This document shows, one piece after another, positions 1 through 6,600 of a DNA stretch of 10,522 bases; the first letter of the stretch is position 1; every line of letters starts with the position of its first letter. The translations under genes and the position numbers were made by a program. Under the pieces are notes generated by a model. It made no database searches. It worked only from the letters and a program-made list of their open reading frames with translations, and was not told the origin of the DNA. Source of the stretch: JACQHJ01 sp038063075 (lineage in GTDB: Bacteria > Patescibacteriota > Microgenomatia > Levybacterales > UBA12049); the NCBI GenBank assembly GCA_038063075.1, contig JBBTVW010000026.1, positions 1 through 10,522 of the forward strand, given 5' to 3'.

Positions 1-368
1 ATTGGAGAATGTATTACGAAAGGCAATGTATCATCATTAACTGCTTTATCCATCTGAGCTCTTATATAAGGAAGAGCAAAAACTATATTTGGCTCTTGTT
101 TAGTATGATCGGTATAAGCAAGGTAAGTTAGTTTCCCCACTAATACACCAGTCCCCAATCTTACCTGTGGATCTTTTAATCCAAAAAATGGAGCAGCAAA
201 GTAAATTGTTTGCGCTAAATCTGCAACTAAAATTCTTTTTTGCGTTCCATCCCCTTCTAAATCATCAATATGCAATCCTCTTGAAATATTGGTTTTTAGC
301 TCTCTAAGACGCCTTTTATTAATCCTTGGAAGTTTGCGAAAATATCTATCTATTTCTCTTTCTGGCAT
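1..368 (-). CDS. Unrecognised protein, C-terminus cut off by window edge
   Basis: Reading the minus strand from an ATG at 368-366 gives an open frame of 122 residues that runs off the window without a stop. The N-terminus is strongly basic (RKLPRINKRRLREL at about 11-24). It is followed by a mixed alpha/beta-looking stretch including VADLAQTIYFAAPFF (48-62) and a Gly-rich segment LGTGVLVGKL (71-80). No signal peptide or clear membrane helix is seen. The frame stays open upstream of this ATG to a stop at 447-449, but the ATG is preferred because a near-consensus promoter (-35 at 403-398, -10 at 380-375) would start the transcript at or next to it. There is no Shine-Dalgarno. It follows the membrane protein gene on the same strand with a 37-bp gap. 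I do not recognise the family. The frame itself is well supported; the function is unknown. Confidence 0.7.
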   Translation of the reverse strand, partial: MPEREIDRYFRKLPRINKRRLRELKTNISRGLHIDDLEGDGTQKRILVADLAQTIYFAAPFFGLKDPQVRLGTGVLVGKLTYLAYTDHTKQEPNIVFALPYIRAQMDKAVNDDTLPFVIHSP

Positions 369-403
369 CCGGATATTATAAGCTATAGGTTCCAATATTT
401 CAA
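369..403 (-). promoter_or_regulatory. Sigma-70-type promoter for a leaderless transcript
   Basis: On the minus strand there is TTGAAA (403-398), a 17-bp spacer, TATAAT (380-375), then six bases (ATCCGG) and the ATG at 368. With normal promoter geometry transcription starts on or beside the A of the ATG, so the message would be leaderless. The promoter sits in the gap just after the stop of the upstream membrane protein gene (406-408). Hexamers and spacing are seen; the start point is inferred. Confidence 0.7.
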
Positions 404-405
404 GA

Positions 406-1242
406 TTAGAGCCAGCTGGAGAAAAGTGTGAGGAAAATAAAGGATATTATGGTTACCCAGAAGTATTCTAAGATTACACCTCTAAACAGTCTTCGCTCAA
501 ACCAGGCATGAGTAAGACCCAAGATTACGTAAAATATAGCTGTTAAAAATAGTGCTAAAACTGTTGGACTTCCCTGACTAAACCAAAGGAAAGCTGCAAC
601 CTCGACAAGACAGATTGTAATCGTTAATACCCAAAACACTTGAGAGAATAAACTTTTTTCTTGGGCATATGTCCAAACCGAATGCATAACTATTGGAAAA
701 GTATATAAAGCAACAAGCCCTAGGGTAATAAAGATATTAGTATGGAAAGAAAAGACTACATTGGAGATAAAAAAGTATGAAAGCATTGTTAAAACTAAAG
801 AGATTGTTCTTGCTCCTGATAAAAGTTGTATTGTTCTTATCGCAGAGACTGTAAAGATGTTTTCACTAAGAAAGAGTGAGTAGAGGCCTAATGCATAGAG
901 AAAAGTCATTGCAAAACGAGTAAGAAGCCTTGCAGGAACCAGTAAATAGAAAAGTCCCAAAGCTAAAGTATAGAAAAATGGCAGAATTAAAACCTGTGGA
1001 GTAAAGTTCTCCTTCAAGTCCTCCCTTAAGGAAAGATAAAGCAAAAAAGAGGTTAAAAAAGAAAGAAGTAAAACTAAGATAACTCCCGATCTTCCTACTA
1101 CATATTCTGCTATAAATAAACCAGTTGATAAAACTAGAACTGATAATACAAATTTTTGTCTTTTACTAGTTAGGAACTTAAAAAGAGATTTAAATAAAGT
1201 TTTATTATTTGCCTTCCCCTGCTCCTTTTTGAAAAAAATCAT
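406..1242 (-). CDS. Polytopic membrane protein of unknown function
   Basis: A 278-residue, very hydrophobic protein with a basic cytoplasmic-looking N-terminus (residues 1-31, many Lys) followed by roughly eight or nine membrane helices (about 32-50, 52-72, 82-103, 108-126, 145-165, 167-187, 200-220, 226-246, 257-277). A few charged residues lie in the loops (REDLKEN at 73-79, FERRLFRG at about 248-255). No transporter motif or catalytic signature is recognisable. The ATG lies 3 bp after the yebC stop with no Shine-Dalgarno, so the gene is probably co-transcribed and translationally coupled with yebC. That pairing need not mean a shared function. It could be a CPR-restricted membrane family; I cannot name one from the sequence. 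Confidence 0.85.
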   Translation of the reverse strand: MIFFKKEQGKANNKTLFKSLFKFLTSKRQKFVLSVLVLSTGLFIAEYVVGRSGVILVLLLSFLTSFLLYLSLREDLKENFTPQVLILPFFYTLALGLFYLLVPARLLTRFAMTFLYALGLYSLFLSENIFTVSAIRTIQLLSGARTISLVLTMLSYFFISNVVFSFHTNIFITLGLVALYTFPIVMHSVWTYAQEKSLFSQVFWVLTITICLVEVAAFLWFSQGSPTVLALFLTAIFYVILGLTHAWFERRLFRGVILEYFWVTIISFIFLTLFSSWL

Positions 1243-1245
1243 AAT

Positions 1246-1968
1246 TTATAAAAGATTTGTGTAGACCTTTTGAACATCATCTAAGTTTTCTAGTGCATTT
1301 ACAAAGTCACTGATTTTATTTAATTTTTCTTCATCAGTTAAATCCATTGGAATAACTGCTTGCCTAAAAAGATGTGCGTCAATAATTTTTACACCTTGTG
1401 CTTCTAGGGCATTTTTAACTTTGTATAGATTTTCAACTTTTGTATATATATCAATTTCGTCTCCTACTTCTTCTATATCTTCTGCTCCACTGTCAACGGC
1501 TAGAGCAAAAATATCATCAAATGTTTTTCCTTCTTTACTAACAACAATTTTACCTACTTGTTTAAATTGATAAGCAACGCTACCTGGCTGACCAAATGAT
1601 CCCCCACCTTTATTAAAAATACTTTTTATTTCAGAGGTCGTTCTCATAGAATTATCTGTTGCAGCTTCAATCATTATGGAAGCTCCACCAGGAGTAAAGC
1701 CTTCATAAATTACCTCTGCTATATCCCCTACCTCAGAGCCACTTGCCCTTTTAATTGCTCTTTCTACATTATCTTTAGGCATATTTGATGCTCTTGCACT
1801 ATCCATAGCAAGCCTTAGCCTAAAGTTTTGATCGGGATCAGTGACTCCACCACCATGCTTTACAGCAATTGTAATTGCCAAAGAGAGCTTGGTAAATGTT
1901 TGTCCTTTTTTTTGATCGTTTAAACCTTTTTGTCTTTTAATGGTTGCCCACTTTGAATGTCCACTCAT
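1246..1968 (-). CDS. yebC: YebC/PmpR family protein
   Basis: A 240-residue protein of normal family length that opens with the hallmark MSGHSKWATIKRQKG. It continues with FTKLSLAITIAVKHGGG (25-41), then RLRLAMDSARASNMPKDNVERAIKRASG (about 50-77) and a segment that includes EVIYEGFTPGG (85-95), all typical of YebC. The family was long annotated as transcriptional regulators; more recent work links members to relief of ribosome stalling at proline stretches, alongside EF-P. Which role applies here cannot be read from the sequence. It is the first gene of its minus-strand unit, with its own promoter at 2046-2017 and an AAGGAG site about 12 bases before the ATG. It diverges from the tetratricopeptide gene. 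Confidence 0.96.
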   Translation of the reverse strand: MSGHSKWATIKRQKGLNDQKKGQTFTKLSLAITIAVKHGGGVTDPDQNFRLRLAMDSARASNMPKDNVERAIKRASGSEVGDIAEVIYEGFTPGGASIMIEAATDNSMRTTSEIKSIFNKGGGSFGQPGSVAYQFKQVGKIVVSKEGKTFDDIFALAVDSGAEDIEEVGDEIDIYTKVENLYKVKNALEAQGVKIIDAHLFRQAVIPMDLTDEEKLNKISDFVNALENLDDVQKVYTNLL

Positions 1969-2016
1969 ATTAATAAAATACTCCTTTTAAGAGTAAATGT
2001 CAGTTACTAACGCTTA

Positions 2017-2046
2017 ATTATACCTTTTCTCTATTGACTTTTGCAA
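2017..2046 (-). promoter_or_regulatory. yebC promoter
   Basis: On the minus strand there is TTGCAA (2046-2041), an 18-bp spacer and a perfect TATAAT (2022-2017). The predicted start near 2010 gives a leader of about 40 bases carrying AAGGAG, about 12 bases before the yebC ATG. The region overlaps the divergent promoter on the other strand (2034-2063). Confidence 0.6.
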
Positions 2047-2063
2047 TAAATTTAGGTTAAAAT
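2034..2063 (+). promoter_or_regulatory. Promoter of the tetratricopeptide gene
   Basis: On the plus strand there is TTGACT (2034-2039), an 18-bp spacer and TAAAAT (2058-2063). The expected start near 2070 leaves a leader of only about 13 bases before the ATG at 2083, and that leader contains no Shine-Dalgarno. The -35 region is interleaved with the yebC promoter on the opposite strand, so RNA polymerase would probably bind one or the other. Confidence 0.6.
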
Positions 2064-2082
2064 TTCTCATCCTTTTCAACAG

Positions 2083-2769
2083 ATGTCTATAACAAACCAA
2101 GCCATTCAAACCGCATTGCAAGGAAACTGGACTGAGGCTATTACATTAAATAAAAGTCTTATTAAAGAAAACCCAGAAGATATTGACGCATTAAACAGAA
2201 TCGCTCTTGCCTATACAATTATTGGAAAAGTAAAAGAAGCAAAATCTGCATACCAAAAAGTTGTAAATATTGATCCACTTAACTCTATAGCACTTAGAAA
2301 CTTAAAAAAATTAAAAGATAAAAATATCACCATTACTCCTGTTAGTGGTAACTATCAAATAAATAACCATTTCTTAGAACAACCAGGAAAAACAAAAGTC
2401 ATCGAGCTCATAAATATTGCCCAGCCAAAAGTTATTGAAAATCTTAGAATGGGACAATCCCTTACTCTTTCTATTAAAAGATTAAAAATATTTGCTCAAG
2501 AACAAAATCAATATATTGGCGTATTACCTGATGATATTGCTAAAAGATTAATTAAATTTATAAAAGCAGGTTCAATTTACGATGCATATGTAAAATCTGC
2601 AAATCCTCATAAAGTTAGTATTTTTGTAAAAGAAATTAAAAGAGCAAAAAGATTTAAGGATCAACCATCATTTTTATCAAACAGTGAATCAGCGCTTTTA
2701 GTAAAGAGTCCAAAGAAAGAAGCAAAAGATGAAGATAGCCAAGAAAACGATTCTTACCTTGAAGAGTGA
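2083..2769 (+). CDS. Tetratricopeptide protein with a beta-rich C-terminal domain
   Basis: A 228-residue soluble protein. Residues 1-80 form two or more tetratricopeptide-type helical hairpins (QAIQTALQGNWTEAITLNK, then a second including ALAYTIIGKVKEAKSAYQKV and ending in IDPLNSIALRNLKKL). Residues about 100-192 look like a separate small alpha/beta domain: LRMGQSLTLSIKRLKIFAQ, then QYIGVLPDDIAKRLIKFIKAG and VSIFVKEIKRAKRF. The 'IG-LP--iA--L---I--G' pattern is reminiscent of HIRAN-type domains, but that is only a resemblance. The tail (200-228) is acidic, low complexity and probably disordered. No signal peptide is seen, so it is likely cytoplasmic. The ATG at 2083 is chosen from the promoter just upstream. 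The gene stands alone on the plus strand, and its last 16 bp overlap the convergent 50-aa ORF (2754-2906). Function unknown, perhaps a protein-protein adaptor. Confidence 0.88.
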   Translation: MSITNQAIQTALQGNWTEAITLNKSLIKENPEDIDALNRIALAYTIIGKVKEAKSAYQKVVNIDPLNSIALRNLKKLKDKNITITPVSGNYQINNHFLEQPGKTKVIELINIAQPKVIENLRMGQSLTLSIKRLKIFAQEQNQYIGVLPDDIAKRLIKFIKAGSIYDAYVKSANPHKVSIFVKEIKRAKRFKDQPSFLSNSESALLVKSPKKEAKDEDSQENDSYLEE

Positions 2770-2906
2770 CCCCTATAAATTACCCTTTCCTTATCTAAGC
2801 TTTTTTTTACATCTTTTATTCCAGGCTTTTCATTTAAGCTTTTTAATGAAAAAAGGGCAAGAATAAATGAAATAAGTAGAATTACCAAAGTAACAACAAT
2901 AATCAT
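2754..2906 (-). CDS. Small single-pass membrane peptide (50 aa)
   Basis: Minus-strand frame of 50 residues plus TAA. It starts with a strongly hydrophobic N-terminal helix (MIIVVTLVILLISFILALFS, residues 1-20). A basic, polar remainder follows, with KDVKKSLDKERV at 31-42. The ATG is only 2 bp after the LytR_C gene stop, matching the tight junctions elsewhere in this operon, which is the main reason to believe it. There is no Shine-Dalgarno, so translation would rely on reinitiation. Its 3' end runs 16 bp into the convergent tetratricopeptide gene. The expected topology is N-terminal anchor with cytoplasmic Lys-rich tail. I do not recognise a family; it may act with the LytR_C protein, but that is inference from position only. 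Confidence 0.6.
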   Translation of the reverse strand: MIIVVTLVILLISFILALFSLKSLNEKPGIKDVKKSLDKERVIYRGHSSR

Positions 2907-2908
2907 AT

Positions 2909-3706
2909 TTAGAATTTAATATTCTCTAATAAGTCTTCTCCAATTATTATTATAATATCAGCTACACTATCCTTCTCTCCCTTTTCGCTTTGAATATTTA
3001 AATACTTACTTAACCTTTTGACAGTATAGCTATCATCCCCTGTAAAAATAATTTTTGATTTACTTGCTTTTTCTTTTGTTCCAACCAAGATTACGTCTCC
3101 CCCAATATTAGTAACTAAAGTAGCAAGCCTTGATCCAAAGCCAAAAGTATCTGTAGCATTAATTATCTCAATTGTCTTTTGTTCTTTATCAATTAAGTTA
3201 TCTTTAAAACCTGATTCAATCAATACGTAATCATTTGTGTTTGCTAAACTCTCTGAAAGTTTTTTTACCTCAAGTGATCCACCTGAAACAGTTCTTGCAA
3301 AAAGAGCAAGTCTAAATGCATCAAGAATTGTCATATTTTCTAGTTTTTTAGAAAAAGAAAAAGAAGACTTAATTAACATACGTCCTATGTGATTATTTTC
3401 AAATTCATCATCAAAAAGATTTACTCTTGCATCAATTGGTAATTTAAAAAACTGGCCTGCATTATTTGTTTTAACTTTTGGATCAACTTCTAAAACAAAG
3501 ATTGTTTTATCCTTAGGTGAAAATGAAATTAAATTTATATTTGTTGCATCCTTAACTTCTAAATTGAAATTATGGTCTGCATCAAAACTACTATCTTTTA
3601 CTAGAAAAAATATCTTAAAGAAAATTGAGATACTGGCAAAGAATAAGACAACAAAAATAAATACCAGTGCTAGGCTTAGATTGTTGGCAGGTTTTTTTTG
3701 GGTCAT
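2909..3706 (-). CDS. Membrane-anchored LytR_C-domain protein
   Basis: A 265-residue protein with a short basic N-terminus, one membrane helix (about 10-33, LALVFIFVVLFFASISIFF) and a probably extracytoplasmic remainder. Residues about 177-258 match the LytR_C pattern: TIEIINATDTFGFGSRLATL, then IGGDVILVGT, SKIIFTGDD, a helix VKRLSKYLNI, and a closing strand ADIIIIIGEDL. This domain is usually found at the C-terminus of LytR-CpsA-Psr envelope proteins, but the catalytic LCP domain is absent. Residues 50-170 contain a region (VEVDPKV-like and LFARTVSGG) that could be a degenerate partner domain. The gene lies 3 bp after the 44-aa gene and 2 bp before the 50-aa gene, so the three are probably one transcript. 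A role in cell-surface assembly is inferred. Confidence 0.8.
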   Translation of the reverse strand: MTQKKPANNLSLALVFIFVVLFFASISIFFKIFFLVKDSSFDADHNFNLEVKDATNINLISFSPKDKTIFVLEVDPKVKTNNAGQFFKLPIDARVNLFDDEFENNHIGRMLIKSSFSFSKKLENMTILDAFRLALFARTVSGGSLEVKKLSESLANTNDYVLIESGFKDNLIDKEQKTIEIINATDTFGFGSRLATLVTNIGGDVILVGTKEKASKSKIIFTGDDSYTVKRLSKYLNIQSEKGEKDSVADIIIIIGEDLLENIKF

Positions 3707-3709
3707 ATT

Positions 3710-3844
3710 TTAATAGTCTTTTTTCTTTTTGGAGATTAACTCAGGCATTACAAACACAGATGGATTAGAAATACCATTTTTAGACTTTGAGTCCTTTTTT
3801 TGTTTTTTCTTATCTCCTTTATAAAATCCGCCGAAACTTCCCAT
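3710..3844 (-). CDS. Small Lys-rich protein (44 aa)
   Basis: Minus-strand frame of 44 residues and a TAA. It has an excellent Shine-Dalgarno (AGGGAGGTGA at 3860-3851), seven bases before the ATG, among the strongest sites in the window, so translation is likely. The protein begins MGSFGGFYKGDKKKQKKD, then has a short hydrophobic-to-neutral stretch NPSVFVMPELI (27-37) and ends in KKKKDY. No membrane helix. Being small, basic and flanked by envelope-related genes, it could be nucleic-acid or membrane binding, but nothing proves this. It is 46 bp downstream of the RluA-type gene and 3 bp upstream of the LytR_C gene. Family not recognised. Confidence 0.75.
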   Translation of the reverse strand: MGSFGGFYKGDKKKQKKDSKSKNGISNPSVFVMPELISKKKKDY

Positions 3845-3890
3845 AAATGTTCACCTCCCTAAATAATTTTGAAGTAAAATTAGTTTAAAG

Positions 3891-4628
3891 TCAATCCTTT
3901 AATCTACTAATTGTACTCGTTAGCTCATAAGGCAATTTACTCTCAAAACTTACTACTTCCCCACTTTTGGGATGTTTAAAGGAAATATTTTTAGCATGTA
4001 AAAAAACTCTTGGTAAGATATCTCTATCTTTTCTTGATGTTTTTCTACCAGCGTAAAGATAATCACCAAAGATAGGATGATTAAAATATTTAAGATGAAC
4101 TCTAATCTGATGCGTTCTTCCGGTTTTTGGAGACAGTTCAAGCAAAGTTAAAATTTCCTTGTTTCTCTTATCAATCTTAGTAGTAAAAGATTCTAAAACT
4201 TTATATTTAGTCGAGGCTTCTTTTCCTCCTGCTAAAACACCAAACCTCTCCCTATTCCAAGGAAGTCTTCCTACAGGGACTGCGATTTCTCCCTCGCTTG
4301 GTAAGACATTTCCATGAACTAAAGCAATATAAGTTTTTTGGACAACTCTATCTTTAAATTGCGCTTGTAGATTCTCAAAATCTTCTAAAGTTTTTGCTAC
4401 AAGAAGTATTCCTGAGGTTTCTTTATCAATTCTATGAACTATTCCTGCCCTATTATAAAAATCATGATCTATTTTTTTATCTTTAAAAGTATCAGGTAAT
4501 TTTTCTTCTACAAAATCCTGAATTGTTGGCTCATCTTTTGTTGTGTCAGATTTATTAACTGTTATGCCAGCTGGTTTATCGATGACTAAAACACTATTGT
4601 CTTCGAAAATTACTTTTATATCATTCAT
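3891..4628 (-). CDS. RluA-family RNA pseudouridine synthase
   Basis: A 245-residue enzyme that converts uridine to pseudouridine in rRNA or tRNA. The core is clear: NSVLVIDKPAGITV (11-24), the catalytic motif AGIVHRIDKETSGILLVAKT (61-80) with Asp68 as nucleophile, the QKTYIALVHG block (about 102-111), and the C-terminal RTHQIRVHLKYFNHPIFGD block. There is no N-terminal S4 RNA-binding domain, so the protein resembles short RluA/RluC-core members rather than full-length RluD; the target uridine cannot be assigned. Its ATG overlaps the Lgt-like gene stop by 4 bp (ATGA), showing translational coupling. It ends 46 bp before the 44-aa gene. Confidence 0.93.
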   Translation of the reverse strand: MNDIKVIFEDNSVLVIDKPAGITVNKSDTTKDEPTIQDFVEEKLPDTFKDKKIDHDFYNRAGIVHRIDKETSGILLVAKTLEDFENLQAQFKDRVVQKTYIALVHGNVLPSEGEIAVPVGRLPWNRERFGVLAGGKEASTKYKVLESFTTKIDKRNKEILTLLELSPKTGRTHQIRVHLKYFNHPIFGDYLYAGRKTSRKDRDILPRVFLHAKNISFKHPKSGEVVSFESKLPYELTSTISRLKD

Positions 4629-5317
4629 TTTTTATCCAAAAACTTATCCATTATCTCATGGTTTATAAGAAGGACTATGGATGAAAAAATAGTAATAAAT
4701 AAAAATATATTCTCAACCTGTAGAAAAACAAAATCTTCAAGGTTTGTAAAAAGTTTTACAAGGAAATAGATTAAGGAAAAAACAGAAATTAAAATTAATG
4801 TAAAACTACCATCTTTAATTTCTCCACTTTCTGCAAATTTATAAATTATTTTTTTAAAAATTATTAAAAGTAAAAACGAAGAAATAAATAAGACATTAAA
4901 TATTAAATCAGTTTTACCAAGTTGCTTAATAAAAATAAGTAAAAATCCAAAAGGTAAAACTCCTAAGAATGAAATAGAAAATAAATCAAGCATTTTTCCA
5001 ATTGGAAGTTTTTTTGCTCTAAAATATAAACTTAAAAAAAGTGGGGTTAAACCCATTGCGCCAATTAAAGAAAGGCCTGGTAAATATGGATAAGCAATAA
5101 AACCAATTAAACTTAAATAGTGTGGGAGAGGATTAAATAATATATAAAAAAATCTTGAAAAAAATAAAAACATAAACCCACCTAAGAAAGCTATGTTAAA
5201 TATTTTTTCCATTGAAATATCTTTTCTAGTTATAACAAAATCCTCATGGGAAAAATAATAAATGTTATATAAAAATATTAGAAAACAAATAATCTGAATT
5301 AAAATTAAAATATACAT
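4625..5317 (-). CDS. Divergent Lgt-like membrane protein
   Basis: A 230-residue, highly hydrophobic protein with about six or seven membrane helices. Two segments resemble prolipoprotein diacylglyceryl transferase: FFSRFFYILFNPLPHYLS (52-69) and GLSLIGAMGLTPLFLSLYFR (81-100), followed by AKKLPIGKMLDLFSISFLGV (101-120). In true Lgt the second segment carries an essential His-Gly-Gly and the third leads into a GRIGCFLNG-like signature. Here the His-Gly-Gly position reads Leu-Ile-Gly, and the later signature is LPFGFLL. It is therefore probably a non-catalytic or re-purposed relative; simple convergence of a helix-rich protein is the alternative. The ATG is 1 bp after the MFS stop, and the stop overlaps the pseudouridine synthase start by 4 bp. 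The Lgt-like call is moderate; the coding call is strong. Confidence 0.6.
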   Translation of the reverse strand: MYILILIQIICFLIFLYNIYYFSHEDFVITRKDISMEKIFNIAFLGGFMFLFFSRFFYILFNPLPHYLSLIGFIAYPYLPGLSLIGAMGLTPLFLSLYFRAKKLPIGKMLDLFSISFLGVLPFGFLLIFIKQLGKTDLIFNVLFISSFLLLIIFKKIIYKFAESGEIKDGSFTLILISVFSLIYFLVKLFTNLEDFVFLQVENIFLFITIFSSIVLLINHEIMDKFLDKK

Positions 5318-5318
5318 A

Positions 5319-6599
5319 TTAGTCTCTATCAGTAATAAAAATCCTTATTGCTGCAATTAATAAGACAATAATACCAATTCCTGTAATAACAGCTTTTACA
5401 CCAATTACGTCAGCTAGCCCTCCAACCAAAAGAACCGGAACAAACGATAAAATCCCTACCATTGAATTTAATAAACCATATATCTTTCCCCTACTCTCAT
5501 CACTTGTTTCTTCTTGTAAGATTGTATTTGCAGGAATAAAAACAAAAGCAGTAGCAAATCCAATTATAAAAGCCAAAACTATCATAATGTGTAAAATATT
5601 TATTTGTAAAAAGAAAGGAAGATAAAAATTTATAAACTGAACAAACTCTCTAGACTCCAACTTTGCTCCATATGGCAAAAGTAAAATAGCAAAACCTAAA
5701 ACAACCAGTCCTATTTTTGTTAAATGAGATTTTGATTTTTTATATAAAAAGTTTCCTAAAACTATTGCTCCAAGGGTTAATCCCATTACTGCAGGTGTTA
5801 CAAAAAATAGCGGAAAATCTTCTACTTTTATTTTTAAAATAGTTTGCGCATAACCTGGCCCAATTACTGCAATAACAAAAATTAAGACTTGGGCAATTGT
5901 TAATGAAAAAAGAGCATTAGATAGACTTTTTGTTTTAGAAATTAAACTAAATAGTCCTTTTATCTCTTGGGAAAAACTTGGGCCAATCTTGTCAATAACC
6001 ATTTGTTTTTTTAGAACATCTTTTTTCTTTATCTTAATAATTGATGCAAAAAATGCTGCAACAAGAAAAAAGACTGTAATAAGAATAAATACGTTTTGAG
6101 TGCCTAGTAAAACTAGTATTGGTCCAGAGAGTGCATATGCTAAAAAGATTGAAGCATACATAATTACTCCAAAAATTGCATTTGCGGAAAGAAGATATTT
6201 CCTCTTAACCAAAACAGGTATCATTGGAGTTTCAGCAGGAATAAAAAATTGAGTAAGAACTGATACTCCAAAAGTAACTAAATAAATTGTCAGTATTTCT
6301 CCATGAAGAAAAAATAAAGGAATAACCATTAATGCTCTTAAGAAATTAGTAGAAAATAAAACGTTTTTCTTATTCCATCTATCAACCAAAACTCCAGCTA
6401 GTATTCCAAAAATAATTGTTGGAAAAGTAAAAGCAATAACTACTCCAGATACTGCTGAATTAGATCTTGCAATAGCAAATACAACTATTAGTAAAATAAA
6501 ATTAAAAATGTTCATGGAGAATTGTGAGAAGAATTCGGAAAGAATAAGGTACAAAAATGGCCTTATTTGAAGAGTTTTAATAATGTGATTTTCGCTCAT
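5319..6599 (-). CDS. MFS transporter, DHA3-like exporter
   Basis: A 426-residue protein of typical MFS length with about 12 membrane helices. The motif A loop GILAGVLVDRWNKKNVL (65-81) lies between helices 2 and 3. The second half contains PANTILQEETSDESRGKIYG, a pattern common in the drug:H+ antiporter DHA3 group and in macrolide or siderophore exporters. A charged cytoplasmic loop (KIKKKDVLKKQ, near 188-198) separates the two halves. Substrate unknown; efflux of small molecules is the family-level expectation. The ATG is 1 bp after the efp stop (TAA-T-ATG) without a Shine-Dalgarno, so it is probably translated by coupling. No missing key region is seen. Confidence 0.87.
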   Translation of the reverse strand: MSENHIIKTLQIRPFLYLILSEFFSQFSMNIFNFILLIVVFAIARSNSAVSGVVIAFTFPTIIFGILAGVLVDRWNKKNVLFSTNFLRALMVIPLFFLHGEILTIYLVTFGVSVLTQFFIPAETPMIPVLVKRKYLLSANAIFGVIMYASIFLAYALSGPILVLLGTQNVFILITVFFLVAAFFASIIKIKKKDVLKKQMVIDKIGPSFSQEIKGLFSLISKTKSLSNALFSLTIAQVLIFVIAVIGPGYAQTILKIKVEDFPLFFVTPAVMGLTLGAIVLGNFLYKKSKSHLTKIGLVVLGFAILLLPYGAKLESREFVQFINFYLPFFLQINILHIMIVLAFIIGFATAFVFIPANTILQEETSDESRGKIYGLLNSMVGILSFVPVLLVGGLADVIGVKAVITGIGIIVLLIAAIRIFITDRD

Positions 6600-6600
6600 A

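Noticed and set aside
2827..2852. 8-bp inverted repeat as terminator of the tetratricopeptide gene
   Set aside because: It lies within the 50-aa frame, is all A/T but for one pair, and is not followed by a T-run on the plus strand.
3866..3894. Promoter before the 44-aa gene (TTGACT at 3894-3889)
   Set aside because: The -10 at 17 bp is poor (CAAAAT), and the predicted start would cut into the Shine-Dalgarno. Read-through from the operon is simpler.
3953..4141. 62-residue minus-strand frame
   Set aside because: It lies wholly inside the RluA-type gene in another frame of the same strand and has no ribosome site.
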